From positions 2,852,001 through 2,916,000 of the forward strand of contig NZ_OY761461.1 of NCBI RefSeq assembly GCF_963664555.1: a DNA stretch of 64,000 bases, written 5' to 3'. Source of the stretch: Labilibaculum sp. Lineage in GTDB: Bacteria; Bacteroidota; Bacteroidia; Bacteroidales; Marinifilaceae. A program made the position numbers and the translations under genes. How positions within the stretch are numbered: position 1 is the first letter of the stretch; each line of letters starts with the position of its first letter. The notes beneath the pieces were generated by a model. It searched no databases. It saw nothing but the letters and a program-made list of their open reading frames with translations, and had not been told where the DNA came from. This document shows positions 9,060 to 17,909 of this stretch, one piece after another.

Positions 9060-10406
9060 ATGGAAGATAAAATAGATATTAAATTTATTGATTTATTTGC
9101 AGGACTTGGAGGAATAAGGCTTGGAATGCAGCAGGCTGCTAGTGAGTTAGGTCTTACAACTAAATGTGTTTTTACTTCCGAAATTAAGGAAAGTGCTATT
9201 AAAGCTCTAAATATTAATTTTCCGAATGAAAACATAACCCCTAAAGACATAACAAAGGTTGATGCCAAAGAAATACCATCATTTAATATTTTACTAGGAG
9301 GCTTTCCTTGTCAAGCTTTTAGTTATGCTGGCAAGCAAAGGGGATTTACAGATACTAGAGGAACTCTTTTCTTTGAAATAGAACGCATATTAGCATTCCA
9401 TTTTAAAAATGTTGATGGTTTTATTCTTGAGAACGTAGAAGGTTTAATTGTACATGATAAAGAAAAACGTACTGATAAAATTGGTAGAACACTAACAGTA
9501 ATTTTTAATATTCTAGAAAATAAGCTAGGTTTCAATGTTGAATATGCTATGCTAGATTCGTCTGATTTTGGAGTTGCACAAACTCGTAAACGAGTATTTA
9601 TAGTTGGGTGTAAAAAGAAATATGGTAAAATCGATATGAATTTTATTCCTAAACCAAAATCAGTTGTTAAAGACCATTTAATTTATAACCAGTCAACTCT
9701 AAACAATGAATTTACACAAAAGCTGTTAAGCCATTATAAGCCGAAAGATTTGAATGGTAAATTCTTGAAGGATAAAAGAGGTGGGAAGCTGAATATACAT
9801 AGTTGGGATTTTGAATATAAAGGTTCAGTATCGTCTAATCAAAAAGAGCTTTTAGATTTACTTTTCAAACAACGTAGACGAAAGGCTTGGGCAAAAGAGA
9901 TTGGAATTGATTGGATGGATGGAATGCCACTTACAAAAGAACAAATAGAAACCTTCTTTCCTCATACAGACTTACAATCTATACTCGATGACCTTGTTGC
10001 AAAGAAATACCTCGTTCTAGAACATCCAAAAAGGAAAGTAATTACTGAGGTGGATGGAAACTCTTATTCTGAAAGAATCGCAGATGTAACATTACCCAAG
10101 GGTTACAATATAGTTACAGGAAAGTTATCATTCCCTATTAGCCATATATTAGATTCTGATAGCAAGGCACCAACAATGGTGGCTATGGATATGAACGCGA
10201 TTGGTGTTATTGATGGTGAAGGGTTGAGACATCTGTCCCTTCAAGAAGGCTTAGGTTTATTTGGATATCCAGAATCGTACACTCTTGAAGAATTTCAGAA
10301 TAACAATAAATCAATAAGGTTTGGATATGATTTATTAGGTAATTCTGTGTGCGTACCAGTTGTAAAAGATGTTGCATTAAGACTACTAACAAAAATTTTC
10401 AAATAA
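9060..10406 (+). CDS. DNA (cytosine-5) methyltransferase
   Basis: Transfers a methyl group from SAM to C5 of cytosine in a specific DNA site. The 448-residue protein has the C5-MTase motifs in order: motif I FIDLFAGLGGIRLGM (about 9-23), motif IV GGFPCQAFSYAGKQRGF with the catalytic Cys84, motif VI ENVEGL (about 124-129), motif VIII QTRKRVFIVG (about 173-182), and C-terminal motifs IX-X ending in GNSVCVPVV. The variable target-recognition region (about 200-370) is long. It follows the XRE gene by 2 nt and precedes the next gene by 4 nt. The target site cannot be read from sequence. Confidence 0.96.
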   Translation: MEDKIDIKFIDLFAGLGGIRLGMQQAASELGLTTKCVFTSEIKESAIKALNINFPNENITPKDITKVDAKEIPSFNILLGGFPCQAFSYAGKQRGFTDTRGTLFFEIERILAFHFKNVDGFILENVEGLIVHDKEKRTDKIGRTLTVIFNILENKLGFNVEYAMLDSSDFGVAQTRKRVFIVGCKKKYGKIDMNFIPKPKSVVKDHLIYNQSTLNNEFTQKLLSHYKPKDLNGKFLKDKRGGKLNIHSWDFEYKGSVSSNQKELLDLLFKQRRRKAWAKEIGIDWMDGMPLTKEQIETFFPHTDLQSILDDLVAKKYLVLEHPKRKVITEVDGNSYSERIADVTLPKGYNIVTGKLSFPISHILDSDSKAPTMVAMDMNAIGVIDGEGLRHLSLQEGLGLFGYPESYTLEEFQNNNKSIRFGYDLLGNSVCVPVVKDVALRLLTKIFK

Positions 10407-10410
10407 TCAT

Positions 10411-11310
10411 ATGGAAAAGTTAGCATATAAAGAGGCTCTTAAAACAACTACAATGTTTTTATGTGACAGTAAAATTGAAGCCTATTATGAAAATTACCTT
10501 AATTCAGAGATAAAAATTTTAAAGGAAACCCTTTCAGATATAGGTACTCAGCATGGGCTTAAATCATTTATAAAGAGTGATAATGATTCAATTGATAAAA
10601 TAATTACTCTCTTAGGAATAAGTGTCGAAAAGTTTAAAAGAGTAGTTTCATGGATTAGATTAACAAAAGGTTATACTTTTGAATCAGAGTGGTCAACTAA
10701 GAAATTACGTTCTGAATTAGTTTCTAAACCGAGTTTGATGGAAGAATATTGTGAGCTTTTTTCTTCTGGCTATGTTAGTTCAAAATTCTCTGCAATAATT
10801 CCGAAATTTATTTTACATGATTTTCGAATTGATAACAATACTATTGAAAGGCTAAAAAATGATGATTATATCAGAAGTCTAGTTAAAGATAAAATTACTA
10901 CGGCATATAATCTACGATATCATGATTTATATGTGAATAAACTTAATGTAAAAATTAGACAAATTGCAGATGAATATGGGCTAAACTATAGTTGCATAGA
11001 TATACCGAACTTCACTAACAAACAGCTAAATACAATTTCATTAAATAACAAACATATAATAGTAAACTCAAGTTTTTATCTTACAACAAGCTCGAAACAA
11101 ACTGAATATTACAAAAAAATAATTCAACCTATAGTTCAAGATTCTCAAGCCTATCCTAATACCAGGGTTTTAAACATTCTGGATGGTGCCGGTTGGATTG
11201 CTCGTAATTCTGATTTTCAAAAGATTTATAGAGATTGTGACTACTTTTTAAATCTAAAAACAATAGGTAAACTAAACAGTATAATAAGAGAATTCTTTAA
11301 TCTAGACTAA
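10411..11310 (+). CDS. Putative restriction endonuclease, DpnII-like C-terminus
   Basis: A 299-residue protein directly after the methyltransferase. The N-terminal 150 residues are helical and unrecognised. From about residue 190 the pattern resembles the C-terminal part of DpnII-type and related PD-(D/E)XK enzymes: IDIPNF (possible metal Asp), then HIIVNSSFYLTTSSKQTEYY (about 212-231), then ILDGAGWIAR (about 256-265) and CDYFLNLKTIGKL. The position where such families usually have an acidic residue (E in EVxFY or ExSFY) appears to be Asn. So the enzyme may be catalytically altered, or my alignment is off. An accessory recognition subunit is an alternative. Confidence 0.5.
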   Translation: MEKLAYKEALKTTTMFLCDSKIEAYYENYLNSEIKILKETLSDIGTQHGLKSFIKSDNDSIDKIITLLGISVEKFKRVVSWIRLTKGYTFESEWSTKKLRSELVSKPSLMEEYCELFSSGYVSSKFSAIIPKFILHDFRIDNNTIERLKNDDYIRSLVKDKITTAYNLRYHDLYVNKLNVKIRQIADEYGLNYSCIDIPNFTNKQLNTISLNNKHIIVNSSFYLTTSSKQTEYYKKIIQPIVQDSQAYPNTRVLNILDGAGWIARNSDFQKIYRDCDYFLNLKTIGKLNSIIREFFNLD

Positions 11311-11311
11311 T

Positions 11312-12595
11312 ATGAACTCACAAGAAAGAAAAATTAAAATAAAAGAGATAAAAGGAGGTACTCCTGTAGCTACAGGTACAAAACTTATATATCAAGGAGA
11401 AATTCGAGAATTTGATGTTTATAAAATTCCAATTGATTTTCTTGCTTACAATGTTGAAAATGGTCGCATTAGCAGTTTGGTTAAATCTTATAAAAGAGAA
11501 CACGGAGGTTTAAATGTTGATAATGAAAATGATTCCAACAAAATTGCTCAATTTTTATATAATTCAAATGAACAACGTAACAAGAAAACAATTGAAGATT
11601 TAGCAAAAAATGGGCAGTTAGAGCCTGGGATTATTACAATGGATGGTATTATTGTTGATGGTAATCGAAGGGCTTCATTACTCAGAGAAATATCAAAAAA
11701 TCCAAAATATGACCAGAATACTAAAGATAAATGCTCTTATTTTTTGGCCAGGATTCTTCCAGAAGATGCTGATGAAAGGGAAATTCTAAGGTTAGAAACA
11801 TCCTTTCAGATGGGGGCAGATAGCAAAGTAGACTATAATCCAATTGAAAAATATCTTCATGCTCGTGACATGAAAGAAAAACGGTTCGCATTAGAGCAAA
11901 TTGCAGAATACATGGGTTTTAGCTCTGTTAAAGAAGTTAGTATTAACCTAGAGGTAATGGAGTTGATAGATGAATACTTAAGCACATATGGTTACGATGG
12001 GTTATATACACGTTTACCTAGAGGCTGTGAAGATGATTTCTTGAAGCTAAATTCTGCAATAAAAAAGGTGCAAAGTGGTAAAATCAAATGGCTTCCAGAA
12101 AATTTACTCGATGAAGTAGAAATCGATTTAAGAAATATTAGCTTTGATTTTATTCGACTTGAAGAGAAAGGTGATTTTGATTTTAGAGCAATTGCTTCCA
12201 CTGCTAATAACAACTTTCTGAATGATGAAAAAACATGGCTTAATTTTTCAAAAAGTTATAATGAACTAATTCAAAATTATGAAGAAGAGGATATTGATTC
12301 TGTAATTAAAAAAGCTGGAAGTGAACAGGATATTTCAAGGTTACTTAATCAGCGTGATAATAAGTGGAAACAGGAAATGGGTGAAGGTCTAATGGAGACC
12401 TTTAGTGATAGTAAGAATACTATTGACAACAAAAAAGCCAAAGATAAACCTGAAGCGTTGCTTAAAAAGGCGGCAAATGCTCTTTCTGAGATAGACTTAA
12501 ATACAATAGGAAAAGCTCCCAACAAGTTGGCTTTAATAGAAAAATTAAATTTTCTAAAGAAGCTTACTGAGGAAATTAATAAAGTATTAAACTAG
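11312..12595 (+). CDS. ParB-like (DGNRR motif) protein
   Basis: 427 residues, starting 1 nt after the preceding stop. Residues about 95-130 contain GQLEPGIITMDGIIVDGNRRASLLRE, matching the ParB/Srx-fold box II that binds nucleotide (CTP in ParB, ATP in others); DGNRR is the core. A following helical part (about 185-215: ALEQIAEYMGFSSVKEV) could be an HTH-like segment. The rest is charged and helical, with a Lys/Glu-rich C-terminus. No partition ATPase is nearby, so a plasmid-partition role is unlikely. A DNA-clamp or nucleotide-sensing part of the restriction system is inferred from the operon. Confidence 0.75.
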   Translation: MNSQERKIKIKEIKGGTPVATGTKLIYQGEIREFDVYKIPIDFLAYNVENGRISSLVKSYKREHGGLNVDNENDSNKIAQFLYNSNEQRNKKTIEDLAKNGQLEPGIITMDGIIVDGNRRASLLREISKNPKYDQNTKDKCSYFLARILPEDADEREILRLETSFQMGADSKVDYNPIEKYLHARDMKEKRFALEQIAEYMGFSSVKEVSINLEVMELIDEYLSTYGYDGLYTRLPRGCEDDFLKLNSAIKKVQSGKIKWLPENLLDEVEIDLRNISFDFIRLEEKGDFDFRAIASTANNNFLNDEKTWLNFSKSYNELIQNYEEEDIDSVIKKAGSEQDISRLLNQRDNKWKQEMGEGLMETFSDSKNTIDNKKAKDKPEALLKKAANALSEIDLNTIGKAPNKLALIEKLNFLKKLTEEINKVLN

Positions 12596-12600
12596 TTATC

Positions 12601-14559
12601 ATGCAACTAAATATATCTGTAAATGATAAATCTAAATATTTGGTAACAGGAGCTGTTTCTGAACTCCTCCGCAATAGGCGGTCTAAAATGCTTTTGCGCA
12701 CCAAGCTTTCATATGAAGTTAAAGATGATAGTATTATTATAAATTCTACGGACTCAATAGAGCGAGTTGCGGAGTTATTAAGTCTTGCTGCAAAGTATAT
12801 TGATGCAGATGTAAATTATGACACTCAAATTAACTCAGACATTAAACTTTTTCGAGAAAAAGAGCAGCTGTTTGAAGAATTTAGTAATAAAGCGAATGAT
12901 ATAAAAGCCAACAATTGTATTAAAGAGGATTTTGAAATTTTCACAACCATTTTAACCCAAAATATGACTGAACGAAGGTTGTATCCTCTTCAGTTATTAT
13001 CAGCATATCATTTAGCATTTTCTCAAAGTGGTTGTAATTTTTCTGTACCAGGTGCAGGCAAAACAAGTATTGTTTATGGTGCTTATACCTATTTAAGTAA
13101 TTTATCATCAGATAATTCAAAGCATGTTGACAAAATTGTTATTATAGGCCCTCTTAGTGCCTTTGGCCCTTGGGAACTTGAATTTGAAGAATGTTTTGGT
13201 AGGAAAGCAAATTGCAAACGGATAAATGGGTCTCTTTCAGCTGAAGATAAGAAACAATACTTCTATGGAGAAACTTCAGAACTTATATTGATAAGCTATG
13301 CTTCAGTAGTATCAATAAAAGAGTCAATACAATATTTTCTATCAAATCACAAAGTAATGGTTGTATTAGATGAAGCTCATAAAATCAAAAATACAAGTGG
13401 AGGAGTTATATCAACATCAATTTTAGAACTTGCTAATTTTTGTTCATCTAGAGTTATTCTTACAGGTACACCTGTCCCTAATGGCTACGAAGATTTATAT
13501 AATCTCTTCAATTTTATCTGGCCTAAAAGGAATGTAACAAAATACAATGTTGGGCAACTACGTGATATGAGTAATTCTATGGATGACAGTAGAGTTAATC
13601 ACTTGATGAACAATATTGACCCTTACTACATTAGAATCAAAAAACAAGACTTAAATATACCAAAGCCTATAGAAAATGCACCTATTTTAATACCAATGAG
13701 TGAATCTCAACAAAGAGTGTATGATTTTATTGAACAGCGCTTTGTTGATGAAGTGAATAATACTAATGCAAGCTTGCACTCATCTTTAGTTAAAGCAAAA
13801 CTGATAAGGTTGCAACAAGTTGCATCAAATCCAGCTTTGCTTAGGGAATCATTGAATAGGTTTGCCGAAGAAAATGGTGATGATTTTACTACTATAGAGA
13901 AGGAAGATTCTTTGATAATGCAGGATGTCATGAGATACTACTCTGATGAAACTCCCGCCAAGTTTATAAAGTGTGCTGATATAATTAATCAAATAATTAA
14001 AGAAAATGGTAAAGTTGTTATTTGGGCAATATTCATAAAAACAATTGAATTATTAAAGAGTTATCTTAATTCAATTGGGATAGAAAGTCGCACTTTATAT
14101 GGAGTAACTCCCGTTGCAACAGATGGGATGACTCCAGAGGATGAAAATTACGAATTTACTAGAGAAGCAATTATAAGTGAGTTTCATAACCCAATGTGTA
14201 GTTATAATGTTATTATTGCTAATCCTTTTGCAGTTGCCGAATCAATATCCTTACATAAAGTTTGTCATAATGCTATCTATATAGAACGCTCTTTCAATTG
14301 TGCTCACTTTATTCAATCCAAAGATAGAATTCATAGATATGGTTTACCTGAAGATGCAATAACAAACTATTATTACTTGCTTTCAAAAAACACTGTTGAT
14401 GAAGTAATTGATATTCGTTTAAAAATAAAAGAAGAAAGAATGCTTGCACTTATTGAATCATCACCAATTCCATTATTTGATAATATTGGTGATGAAGGTA
14501 ATGAAGATATTAAAGCAATAATATTAGACTATGTTAAACGAAAAAATAGAAGCTTGTAG
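12601..14559 (+). CDS. SNF2-type superfamily 2 helicase/translocase
   Basis: 652 residues with the two RecA-like lobes of SNF2-family DNA translocases. Motif I is PGAGKT (about 149-154), motif Ia FGPWELEFEE, motif II DEAH (about 258-261, in VVLDEAHKIKN), motif III LTGTPVPNGYEDLYNLFNFI, motif V ANPFAVAESISLH, and motif VI KDRIHRYG (about 574-581). About 130 residues precede the ATPase with no recognised domain. Such motors power DNA translocation in DISARM, type I-like and other defence systems. The gene overlaps the next by 29 nt, which suggests coupled translation. Confidence 0.92.
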   Translation: MQLNISVNDKSKYLVTGAVSELLRNRRSKMLLRTKLSYEVKDDSIIINSTDSIERVAELLSLAAKYIDADVNYDTQINSDIKLFREKEQLFEEFSNKANDIKANNCIKEDFEIFTTILTQNMTERRLYPLQLLSAYHLAFSQSGCNFSVPGAGKTSIVYGAYTYLSNLSSDNSKHVDKIVIIGPLSAFGPWELEFEECFGRKANCKRINGSLSAEDKKQYFYGETSELILISYASVVSIKESIQYFLSNHKVMVVLDEAHKIKNTSGGVISTSILELANFCSSRVILTGTPVPNGYEDLYNLFNFIWPKRNVTKYNVGQLRDMSNSMDDSRVNHLMNNIDPYYIRIKKQDLNIPKPIENAPILIPMSESQQRVYDFIEQRFVDEVNNTNASLHSSLVKAKLIRLQQVASNPALLRESLNRFAEENGDDFTTIEKEDSLIMQDVMRYYSDETPAKFIKCADIINQIIKENGKVVIWAIFIKTIELLKSYLNSIGIESRTLYGVTPVATDGMTPEDENYEFTREAIISEFHNPMCSYNVIIANPFAVAESISLHKVCHNAIYIERSFNCAHFIQSKDRIHRYGLPEDAITNYYYLLSKNTVDEVIDIRLKIKEERMLALIESSPIPLFDNIGDEGNEDIKAIILDYVKRKNRSL

Positions 14560-15472
14560 TGAGATAGCTGATTTAGACGGTCTATATTTTGTTTGGAGTA
14601 ATTTGTTGCAGGGCGTTACTTCTATTCACTCTTTAACAGAGTTAAGACTCCATTACAAAGGTAAATTAAACCTAAATGTTGACTATGCGATTTTACTATT
14701 TGAGCAATTAGAATTAGTTAAATTTAATGGTGACGGGATTTTTTTGCGCAATATTAGCAAGGATAATTCTATAGATGTTAATAGCTACCATGCTTGGTTT
14801 TCTAGAATACTCTTAGATTTTATAATTGAAGAAGATATAGTTTCACTAGACGATATTAAATACGAAGCTGAAATTGATAAATATGTTTTACCTCGTCATA
14901 ATATAAGTTATAAATATGCTTGCTACAGGAATTTATTAATAGCACTTGAAATTTTAGAGAAGTGTACAGGTGGTAATTACTACATTAATGAACTGCTATC
15001 TGATTTATTAGCGAAGCAAAATTCACGAAAGCTAAAGTTTACGGCAGAATCGTTATTGAAAAAGCTTGAAGAGCAGCGGATACAAGGTGAAAAAGGTGAG
15101 TTATTTGTTCTTAACTATGAGAAAAGAAGACTCAACACAAAGAAAGATATATCAAAAATAAAACGAATATCGATTTTAGATGTAACAGCGGGTTATGATA
15201 TTGTTTCATTTAATGATATAAATTCAAATACAATTGACCGTTTTATTGAAGTGAAATCATATAATGGAAAGCCTCATTTTTATTGGTCAGCAAATGAAAT
15301 TCAAGTTGCAAAAATAAAGTCTAAAAATTACTGTCTCTATTTAATTGATATAAACAAAATTTCTGATTGTGGTTATACTCCTATGATAATATGTGACCCA
15401 GTTTCATATTTTGATAATAATCAAGAATGGATTTCTAAGCCCCAATCATACTTGTTTAAAAAAATTATCTGA
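14531..15472 (+). CDS. DUF3883-type PD-(D/E)XK nuclease-like protein
   Basis: 313 residues; the start overlaps the helicase gene by 29 nt. Residues about 1-170 are helical, winged-helix-like and unrecognised. From about 186 the sequence matches the DUF3883 pattern: GEKGELFVLNYEKRRL, then GYDIVSF (about 220-226, metal-binding Asp), then DRFIEVKSY (about 236-244, the ExK pair) and FYWSANEIQVAK with LYLID. These are the conserved parts of a restriction-endonuclease fold. DUF3883 domains often accompany helicases and McrB-like proteins in defence loci. It is probably the effector or second nuclease of this operon. Confidence 0.85.
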   Translation: MLNEKIEACSEIADLDGLYFVWSNLLQGVTSIHSLTELRLHYKGKLNLNVDYAILLFEQLELVKFNGDGIFLRNISKDNSIDVNSYHAWFSRILLDFIIEEDIVSLDDIKYEAEIDKYVLPRHNISYKYACYRNLLIALEILEKCTGGNYYINELLSDLLAKQNSRKLKFTAESLLKKLEEQRIQGEKGELFVLNYEKRRLNTKKDISKIKRISILDVTAGYDIVSFNDINSNTIDRFIEVKSYNGKPHFYWSANEIQVAKIKSKNYCLYLIDINKISDCGYTPMIICDPVSYFDNNQEWISKPQSYLFKKII

Positions 15473-15509
15473 TTTAAATATGCCGGCTCTTCGCACCCAT
15501 ACCCCCGCT

Positions 15510-15519
15510 CCCGCACGAT
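15510..15519 (+). repeat. Left target-site duplication of IS4-like element
   Basis: CCCGCACGAT directly precedes the left inverted repeat and is repeated exactly after the right one (19548-19557). A 10-bp duplication is within the range reported for IS4-family insertions. Confidence 0.92.
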
Positions 15520-15621
15520 CAATGTCATTAAGTTAAGGGTGTAAGTGCTTGAAATACAGCACAAATGACAAGGATGTGTGCTATTTTTTTGCTATATTTA
15601 TATAGTATTCAGAGAGTTATT

Positions 15622-16108
15622 ATGATGAAAAAAAACAACTAGATTTATTGTAGAAAAAATACGAGAACATTTATTTTCAGAACAATTAAAGTTTAAGTTC
15701 CGAATGAATGAAAAAGATTTCACTAGAGATAGAGTTTTAACCTTCTCAATCACATTACTTTTCATGATGAATTTTTTACGAAAAAGCCTTGCCCTAGAGA
15801 TTTTTAACTTTGTTAAGAATATCAAAGTTAAATCATTTTCAAAAAGTGCATTCGTACAGTGTCGAAAGAAAATTAATCCTCTCGTATTTAAAGAACTATC
15901 ACAGGTTCTAACCCATGAATTTTATACCGATAACGATGAATCAGTAAAACTTTGGAAAGGCTTTCGATTGTTAGCTGTTGATGGATCAAGAATTACATTA
16001 CCCGACACTAAAGAGCTCAGAGGAATATATGGAGCAACAAAAAATCAATCAACAACAAGTGTTGTTCAAGGCCGTCTATCTGTTCTTTATGATGTACTAA
16101 ACAATTAT
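15622..16108 (+). pseudogene. IS4-like transposase, N-terminal fragment
   Basis: The clear reading frame starts at ATG 15704 (MNEKDFTRDRVLTF) and contains the first catalytic Asp in LLAVDGSRITLPDT. Homology-like coding (RFIVEKIREHLFSEQL) extends upstream without a start. An ATG ATG at 15622-15627 would join it if the A8 run at 15628-15635 lost one A, so the start has probably been shifted. The gene is cut at 16108 by the IS21-like insertion. The remainder lies at 18709-19523; joining the two gives a continuous frame (DVLNNY then VIDGKIAPL). Confidence 0.88.
16102..16108 (+). repeat. Left target-site duplication of IS21-like element
   Basis: CAATTAT lies before the left end and is repeated after the right end at 18702-18708. 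Deleting the insert plus one copy restores the transposase reading frame exactly. Confidence 0.9.
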
Positions 16109-16322
16109 TGGATATTCCGGATCATGTTGACCCCCTGAAATCCGGATCGGGAAACAAGGTTTTTCCTGCGTAGGGAGAAGTCAAAAAGAGTGACAATCCG
16201 GCGGATACTGACCCCTTAGCTGAAAAGCGATCAACAAAAATCCGGATCATGTTGACCCCTCTTTTCAAAATAACACAGGTTTTGGTTCTTTAGTGGCAGA
16301 AAGTAGATGACCACTAAAACGA

Positions 16323-17909
16323 ATGCAGATGGCTGGAAAACCAAAACCTATGAGTCAGATCAAACAATTACTGCGCTTGCATCAGCAAGGAAGCCCAAAG
16401 AAAACCATAGCCAGGGATCTGGGTGTAAGCAAGAATACCGTGAAGGCGTACCTGGATAAACTATCCCGATTGAAAACGGATGTTGACAGCCTGTTGTTGC
16501 TGGATGATCCCGTATTGGAAGCCAGGTTTCATCCCGGTAATCCAGCCTATAAGGACGAACGCTTTGAGCATTTTAAGGGAAAACTGAATTACTTTACCCG
16601 TGAACTGAAACGTACCGGAGTTACCAGAAAGCTATTGTGGGAAGAGTACCGTATGGATTATGCACAAGGCTACAGCCATACTCAGTTCTGCCATCACCTG
16701 TCACAACATTTGATTGCTTCCAAACCATCAATGGTACTGCAGCACCAGGCGGGCGAGAAGCTTTTTATCGACTTTGCCGGAAAGAAACTGAACTACGTGG
16801 ATGTGCAGACCGGAGAGGTGATCCACTGTCAGGTCTTTGTGGCCTGCTTGCCTTATTCAGACTATAGTTTTGCCATGGCTGTAAAGAGTCAAAGTGTTGG
16901 TGATTTTTTATACGCTCTGGGATGTAGTCTGGAATACTTTGGAGGAGTCCCTCAGGTACTGGTACCGGATAACCTGAAGGCGGCCATCGTAAAAGCCAGC
17001 AGGTATGAACCCGATGTTAACCGGGCAATGGAGGATTTTGCCAACCATTACGGCACCACTGTGATTCCTACACGGGCACGCAAACCAAAGGACAAGGCAC
17101 TTGTTGAGAACCAGGTTCGGCTGATCTACACAAGGATTTATGCAAAAATACGGAACCTGCAGTTTTTTAGTCTGAAAGACCTGAATCAGGCCATCGGCCA
17201 GAAGAACCGCGAACACAACCAGACCCGTATGCAGCAGAAGCCTTACTGCCGTGAAGAGCGTTTTCTCGCCGATGAGAAGCATCTGCTCAGCAGCTTACCG
17301 GAACAGCCTTTCGAGCTAAAATACTACCGGACACTTAAGGCAGCCAAGAATAATCACGTCTACCTGAGTGAAGACAAACACTACTATAGTGTGCCATTCG
17401 CCTACATTGGAGTGAAGGTAAAGGTCATTTACACCCGCTCCATGGTTTACATTTATGCCAAAGGCAAACAGGTCGCTGTGCACATACGAAGCTACGGTAA
17501 GGGAACCTACAGTACCGACCGGGAACACTTGTGTTCCGCCCACAACCATTACCTGGACCGAAGTCCCGGGTACTATCTTCGAAAAGCTCAGACAGGCTGT
17601 CCTGAACTCCATGAGTTAATCAGTATGGTCTTTAAGCAGAATAAGCATCCCGAACAGCTGTACCGGACCTGTGACGGACTCTTGAACCTGCATAGAAAAA
17701 CCAATCCGGAAAACTTCAGGAAAGCCTGTAAGGTGGCCTTGAAATACGAGATCTGTTCGTACAGATTCCTGCTTAATGTGATCAATAACAAAACCTCAGA
17801 CATGATAGATCAGATAAATAAACCGGCTTTACCCGAGCACCGGAATATCCGCGGAAAAACCTATTACTCACAATCCACACTTAAATTGAATAGCTATGAT
17901 GCAAATTGA
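16323..17909 (+). CDS. istA: IS21-family transposase IstA
   Basis: A 528-residue DDE transposase. It has an N-terminal HTH (TIARDLGVSKNTVKAYLDKL, about residues 28-47) and an RNase H-like core with Asp150 (FIDFAG), Asp216 (VPDNLK) and Glu262 (ALVENQV), followed by a C-terminal beta-rich region. The gene overlaps istB by 14 nt, as is usual in IS21. An alternative start at Met4 (AGKPKP) or Met10 is possible. Its frame is intact, so the inserted element could still move. Confidence 0.95.
   Translation: MQMAGKPKPMSQIKQLLRLHQQGSPKKTIARDLGVSKNTVKAYLDKLSRLKTDVDSLLLLDDPVLEARFHPGNPAYKDERFEHFKGKLNYFTRELKRTGVTRKLLWEEYRMDYAQGYSHTQFCHHLSQHLIASKPSMVLQHQAGEKLFIDFAGKKLNYVDVQTGEVIHCQVFVACLPYSDYSFAMAVKSQSVGDFLYALGCSLEYFGGVPQVLVPDNLKAAIVKASRYEPDVNRAMEDFANHYGTTVIPTRARKPKDKALVENQVRLIYTRIYAKIRNLQFFSLKDLNQAIGQKNREHNQTRMQQKPYCREERFLADEKHLLSSLPEQPFELKYYRTLKAAKNNHVYLSEDKHYYSVPFAYIGVKVKVIYTRSMVYIYAKGKQVAVHIRSYGKGTYSTDREHLCSAHNHYLDRSPGYYLRKAQTGCPELHELISMVFKQNKHPEQLYRTCDGLLNLHRKTNPENFRKACKVALKYEICSYRFLLNVINNKTSDMIDQINKPALPEHRNIRGKTYYSQSTLKLNSYDAN

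Noticed and set aside
11312..12595. Plasmid or chromosome partition locus
   Set aside because: No ParA-type ATPase, parS-like repeats or replication genes are nearby.
8863..15472. DISARM or BREX assignment for the operon
   Set aside because: There is no DrmA/DrmB, no PglZ, no BrxL or PLD protein; only helicase and methylase are shared in a general way.
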